Shown here: positions 61,020 to 64,000 of the stretch, one piece after another
Layout of the letters: each line of letters opens with the position of its first letter
Numbering within the stretch: the first letter of the stretch is position 1
Source: Pantoea sp. WMus005
GTDB taxonomy: Bacteria > Pseudomonadota > Gammaproteobacteria > Enterobacterales > Enterobacteriaceae
Direction: 5' to 3'
Length of the DNA stretch: 64,000 nucleotides
Assembly (NCBI RefSeq): GCF_013415305.1
Contig: NZ_JACBXU010000002.1
Span: forward strand, 186,001 to 250,000
Program-made: the position numbers and the translations under genes
The notes under the pieces: generated by a model
The model's input: only the letters and a program-made list of their open reading frames with translations
The model's database searches: none
Told to the model about the DNA's origin: nothing

Positions 61020-61688
61020 TCAGTGAAAGGTGCGCACCACTTCCAGCACGCCGTTAATGATGAACTGCACGCCCATACAGACCAGTAAAAATCCCATCAG
61101 GCGCGAGATCGCCTCAATGCCGCTTTTACCCACCAGCTTCATGATGGCACCCGAACTGCGCAGGGAGATCCACAGAATCAGGCTCACCAGCAGGAAGGTC
61201 AGCACTGGCGCGACACTAATCACCCAGGCAGGAAAATCGACGCCACTTCTTACCGTCGAAGCGGAAGAGATGATCATCGCAATGGTTCCTGGCCCCGCCG
61301 TGCTCGGCATTGCCAGCGGCACAAAGGCGATGTTCACCGGTTCTTTGGTTGCCTCCTGCTCATCCAGTTTCTGCTTCGCTTCTACCGAATGCCCTGCGGG
61401 CTTCGCCGGGAACAGCATCCGGAAGCCGATAAAGGCAACGATCAGGCCGCCCGCCATACGCAGGCCAGGAATGGAGATGCCGAAAGTATTCAGCACCGCA
61501 CTGCCCGCATACCACGCCACCATCATGATGGCGAAAACATAGATAGAAGCCTGCCGCGCCTGGCGGTTACGCTCCTGGAAGTTCATCTCACCTGCCAGAC
61601 CTAAAAACAGCGCCACGGTGGTGAGCGGATTGGCGAGCGGCAGGATCACCACCAGCCCCAGGCTCACTGCTTTAATCAGCTCCAGCAT
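61020..61688 (-). CDS. marC: MarC-family integral membrane protein
   Basis: This 222-residue UPF0056/MarC family protein has about six membrane segments. It closely follows E. coli MarC (221 aa), for example [50 protein letters not shown] and [27 protein letters not shown]. Its function is unknown; the old link to antibiotic resistance was not confirmed. marRAB is not adjacent here. Confidence 0.9.
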   Translation of the reverse strand: MLELIKAVSLGLVVILPLANPLTTVALFLGLAGEMNFQERNRQARQASIYVFAIMMVAWYAGSAVLNTFGISIPGLRMAGGLIVAFIGFRMLFPAKPAGHSVEAKQKLDEQEATKEPVNIAFVPLAMPSTAGPGTIAMIISSASTVRSGVDFPAWVISVAPVLTFLLVSLILWISLRSSGAIMKLVGKSGIEAISRLMGFLLVCMGVQFIINGVLEVVRTFH

Positions 61689-61703
61689 GTGCCCTCTCCC
61701 TGA

Positions 61704-62339
61704 TTAGTGTTTCGGACGCTCCAGCGCCTCAAGCAGCTCCGGGAAGAAGTCCTGCAGGATTTCCGGCGTCATCAGTTCGGGGTACTGCATCAGATGCTCG
61801 CGGATACGTTCGTTAACGTCCGGCAGCAGATGCCGGGCGGCTTCGCTGGCGGTGATTTTGTGCTTCTTCATGGCGCGCAGCAGATCGCCTGGCAGCGAGT
61901 CTTCATCGTCGGCGTCATCAACCATCTCCAGCGCATCCAGCTCGTCGAACATCTCCATCAGCGCTTCAGTCTGCGGCGTACGCGACTCATATTCGCGTGG
62001 ATGTTCATCTTCCAGGAAGCGCAGCATCGCGCGCATTGGCGTGCCGTCTGGCGTAGAAGGCGGCTCGGTGGCGAACCAGCTCAGCAGCTGATGCATGGTG
62101 ACCTGATGGACGCGGAATCCACTGTCGACCAGCTCATCGGCCAGCAGCTCGGCAGTTTCGTTTTCAATCAGGCAGATGTGGGTGCGTTTAGGCTCGTACT
62201 GCTCCAGCCACTGGTAGATCTCTTCAATCACGCCATCGTCATACTCGAATTTTTTGCTGAGATAGCTGTCATCCTGCTCGTGAACGCAGGCGTGAATCTG
62301 ATCGGGGTCGAAGTAAAGTGCGATGTTGATGCCTTTCAT
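61704..62339 (-). CDS. Unrecognised acidic cytoplasmic protein
   Basis: I do not recognise this 211-residue protein. It has no signal peptide or membrane segment. The N-terminal 90 residues look like an alternating beta/alpha fold (INIALYFDPDQIHACVHE ... THICLIENETAELLADELVDSGFRVHQVT). A very acidic middle follows (DELDALEMVDDADDEDSLPGD, near residues 130-150), then a helical C-terminal part (HLLPDVNERIREHLMQYPELMTPEILQDFFPELLEAL). It starts at the ATG at 62339 and ends 15 bp before marC, with which it may be co-transcribed. Confidence 0.75.
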   Translation of the reverse strand: MKGINIALYFDPDQIHACVHEQDDSYLSKKFEYDDGVIEEIYQWLEQYEPKRTHICLIENETAELLADELVDSGFRVHQVTMHQLLSWFATEPPSTPDGTPMRAMLRFLEDEHPREYESRTPQTEALMEMFDELDALEMVDDADDEDSLPGDLLRAMKKHKITASEAARHLLPDVNERIREHLMQYPELMTPEILQDFFPELLEALERPKH

Positions 62340-62430
62340 GCGTGCTGTCCTGTAGAAACCAAAACAACACTATAGCGCTCAACCCCAGGTTAAGGGAATG
62401 TCAGGCATCACAGCAGTGGGGCGTTTAATG

Positions 62431-62454
62431 CTCCCCTCAGCGCAGAGAGGGGAG
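62431..62454 (-). terminator. Hairpin downstream of the DUF2501 gene
   Basis: CTCCCCTC and GAGGGGAG form an 8-bp stem with an 8-nt loop, 16 bp past the DUF2501 stop on the minus strand. The tract after the stem is CATTAAACG, so termination strength is doubtful. Confidence 0.4.
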
Positions 62455-62469
62455 AGAAGAGGAGAGGGA

Positions 62470-62979
62470 TCACGAGATAAAGTTTTTGCCCTGCTTCAGT
62501 ACTACGTCACAGGCTTTAGTTTTCAGCTTCTCACCCATCGGCGAGTTGCTCAGGCTTTGCAGATTGAGCTGCTGGCCGTTACCGGTGTTCAGCAGGCCTG
62601 CCACGCCCTGGGTGTAATCGGTTTTCTGCTCCTGTGCGGTGGTGGTATTCAGACCGAGCTTACTCAGCACCTGATCTTTCACCGACTGCACATTGTTTTT
62701 CACCACGTTGTGTTCGACACAGTACTGCATCACACCCGCGGCATTGGTCATGCTGTTGGCGCTGACCGCTTTATCGCCGCCGCCCAGCATGCTGGAAATA
62801 GATGAGAGCGACAGGCCGCCATTCTGCTGTGTAGTGCCGGTTGTACTGCCGTTGTTCTGCTGGCTGAGCTGTGATGCTGCACTGCTCAGCTGATCCTGCC
62901 AGCTTGCCGCTGATGCACTGCCCGCCACCAGAAGTGCCGCCAGTCCCCATCCCCACGCACTGCGTTGTGCTCGTTTCAT
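62470..62979 (-). CDS. Exported DUF2501 protein (YjjA-like)
   Basis: This 169-residue protein has a signal peptide (GLAALLVAGSASA-ASW) and a low-complexity Ser/Gln/Gly region (QLSQQNNGSTTGTTQQNGGLSLSSISSMLGGG). The DUF2501 core is NAAGVMQYCVEHNVV ... VKDQVLSKLGL, with two Cys that could form a disulfide. It resembles E. coli YjjA, of unknown function. Confidence 0.8.
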   Translation of the reverse strand: MKRAQRSAWGWGLAALLVAGSASAASWQDQLSSAASQLSQQNNGSTTGTTQQNGGLSLSSISSMLGGGDKAVSANSMTNAAGVMQYCVEHNVVKNNVQSVKDQVLSKLGLNTTTAQEQKTDYTQGVAGLLNTGNGQQLNLQSLSNSPMGEKLKTKACDVVLKQGKNFIS

Positions 62980-63506
62980 CTCAACCTCTGTATGGACTTA
63001 TTTGTTTTCCTAAGAAAGGCTGAGGAGCAGAAAGTTCCTGAATTTCTTTCACAGATAAAAGTTTGAGAATGTTCTGTAATCGATGCCGTGAAATATTCAG
63101 GTGAGTGTGAGGGTTGTTATTCTTTACGGCCATGACTGGGGGCGGATAATAAGCGCGAGCTACCGGAAGATTATTTGAGCTTTTACCTGTATTTGTCAGG
63201 AATTGTCCTGGTTTAAATTAAATTTACCGCTTTGCTTATAAGCGATATTTTAAGTGGTTGCGTCTGGCGTGTTAATATTTACCTGCGAAATTAACTTTCA
63301 TTAAGTTATTGATTAATATCTTATTTAATTTTAAATCGCAGCGATAAAATAAGCCGAATCGCTTTTTTCAGAGGTGGTTTTATGTGCCGAAATAAAATTG
63401 AGGTGGCGAGATTTTTTATTATGTCGCCTTGCGGAATTCGCGAGAGTGTTCATGCTTAATCACTGTGTCAGGAAGTTGTGATTTAATTTTTAACGGGAGC
63501 GATAAT
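62980..63506. other. 527-bp A/T-rich region between the DUF2501 and DUF2382 genes
   Basis: This divergent, A/T-rich intergenic stretch probably holds promoters for both sides. Apart from the small frame at 63382-63459, I see no gene, tRNA or clear repeat in it. Confidence 0.55.
63382..63459 (+). CDS. Possible 25-residue small ORF
   Basis: An ATG 7 nt after GAGGTGG opens a frame of 25 codons (MCRNKIEVARFF...ESVHA) that stops 47 bp before the DUF2382 gene. The ribosome-binding site is good, but no homologue is known to me. It could be a leader peptide or chance. Confidence 0.25.
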   Translation: MCRNKIEVARFFIMSPCGIRESVHA

Positions 63507-63908
63507 ATGGCTGGACAGCCAGAGCACAATGAAAATGCAGACGTCACGCTTAAACTCGCAGAAGAGCAAATAGCCCTGACGAAGCAAAAGATTGTGGATG
63601 GACATGTCCGAGTTACCCGTTCCACAACTGAACATGACGAGGTCATCAGTACGCTGCTTAACCGGGAGAAGGTTGAGGTTGAGCATGTAGCGAAAGCGCA
63701 GATCGTTGAAACGATGCCTGAAATCAGGGAAAAGAACGGTGTACTGATTGTCCCGGTAGTAGAGGAAGAAATCCAAATCGTCAGAAAGCTGGTGCTTAAA
63801 GAGGAGATCCACATCCGAAAAGTGCAGGAGAATGTTCCTTTTCAGGAAGTGGTGACCCGACGTAAGCAGCAGGTGAACGTTGAAAGAGATGACGATCAAA
63901 TTAGCTAA
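63507..63908 (+). CDS. DUF2382 (YsnF/AvaK) domain protein
   Basis: This 133-residue protein is one DUF2382 domain, found in bacterial general-stress proteins. KLAEEQIALTKQKIVDGHVRVTRSTTEHDEVI and REKVEVEHVAKAQIVE, then VPVVEEEIQIVRKLVLKEEIHIRKV, show the repeating alternating-charge strands of the family. The ATG at 63507 follows GGGAG by 8 nt. It is 16 bp ahead of the next gene, so the two are likely one unit. The molecular role of the domain is unknown. Confidence 0.82.
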   Translation: MAGQPEHNENADVTLKLAEEQIALTKQKIVDGHVRVTRSTTEHDEVISTLLNREKVEVEHVAKAQIVETMPEIREKNGVLIVPVVEEEIQIVRKLVLKEEIHIRKVQENVPFQEVVTRRKQQVNVERDDDQIS

Positions 63909-63924
63909 CAGAGAGGAACCTATC

Positions 63925-64000
63925 ATGGCACAGGAAAAAATCGTAACACTGTTCGATTCTGCAATTCAGGCAGAGGCCGCGAAAAGAAATCTCGTGAAAG
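63925..64000 (+). CDS. Start of an unidentified CDS cut by the window end
   Basis: Only 25 codons are visible, beginning MAQEKIVTLFDSAIQAEAAKR, after GAGAGGAA. The N terminus resembles proteins that start with a short regulator-like repeat (xxVTLFDSxxQAEAA...NL) found beside DUF2382 genes, often general-stress proteins. The fragment is too short for a firm call. Confidence 0.6.
   Translation, partial: MAQEKIVTLFDSAIQAEAAKRNLVK

Overview
The window reads as a chromosome segment of an enterobacterium of the Pantoea/Erwinia group (Erwiniaceae). Nearly every housekeeping gene has the order, length and start of its E. coli counterpart. A three-subunit gluconate-type dehydrogenase, a lone GH20 hexosaminidase and the absence of several E. 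coli neighbours (mtr, argG, yjgN) point to a plant-associated Pantoea-like strain. The assignment to genus is inference. No prophage, insertion sequence, CRISPR array or rRNA operon is visible.

Region 1 (1-15,000) is the gene-expression block: folP (cut at its 5' end), glmM, secG, tRNA-Leu(GAG), tRNA-fMet, rimP, nusA, infB, rbfA, truB, rpsO, pnp, nlpI, a yrbN-like small ORF and deaD. Conserved control elements include the promoter upstream of tRNA-fMet, the internal IF2-beta start, the rpsO promoter and terminator, the pnp leader hairpin and its TTG start.

Region 2 (15,000-29,500) opens with a divergent SDR/AraC pair sitting where E. coli has mtr. It continues with yhbW, ubiV-ubiU divergent from ubiT-yhbS (anaerobic ubiquinone synthesis), yhbQ, yhbP, yhbO and yraR. 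Then come the anaerobic ribonucleotide reductase genes nrdD-nrdG under paired NrdR boxes, a secreted GH20 hexosaminidase and galR with its own operator.

Region 3 (29,600-37,700) lies between galR and aas-lplT. E. coli has only the small RNAs OmrA and OmrB there. Here both sRNAs are present but separated by about 2 kb: an extra FtsI-type penicillin-binding protein lies between them, and a BisC-type molybdoenzyme precedes the first.

Region 4 (37,700-42,700) holds ridA, pyrBI with a leader peptide, attenuator and UTP-slippage-type start, argI with paired ARG boxes, rraB, miaE and yjgM.

Region 5 (42,700-44,460) is a compact, less GC-rich islet between yjgM and valS. It encodes an orphan Hcp, a Tlde1-like DUF2778 effector and a small exported protein that is the likely immunity partner, all under a perfect FNR-box match. 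This is the best candidate here for an unusual system: a type VI secretion cargo cassette with no secretion machine nearby.

Region 6 (44,460-64,000) has valS-holC, pepA divergent from lptFG, the yjiN-like DUF445 gene, yjgR, an orphan peptide-type binding protein, the gluconate-type dehydrogenase operon, marC, an unrecognised acidic protein, a DUF2501 gene, a DUF2382 stress-type gene and the start of one more gene cut by the window end.
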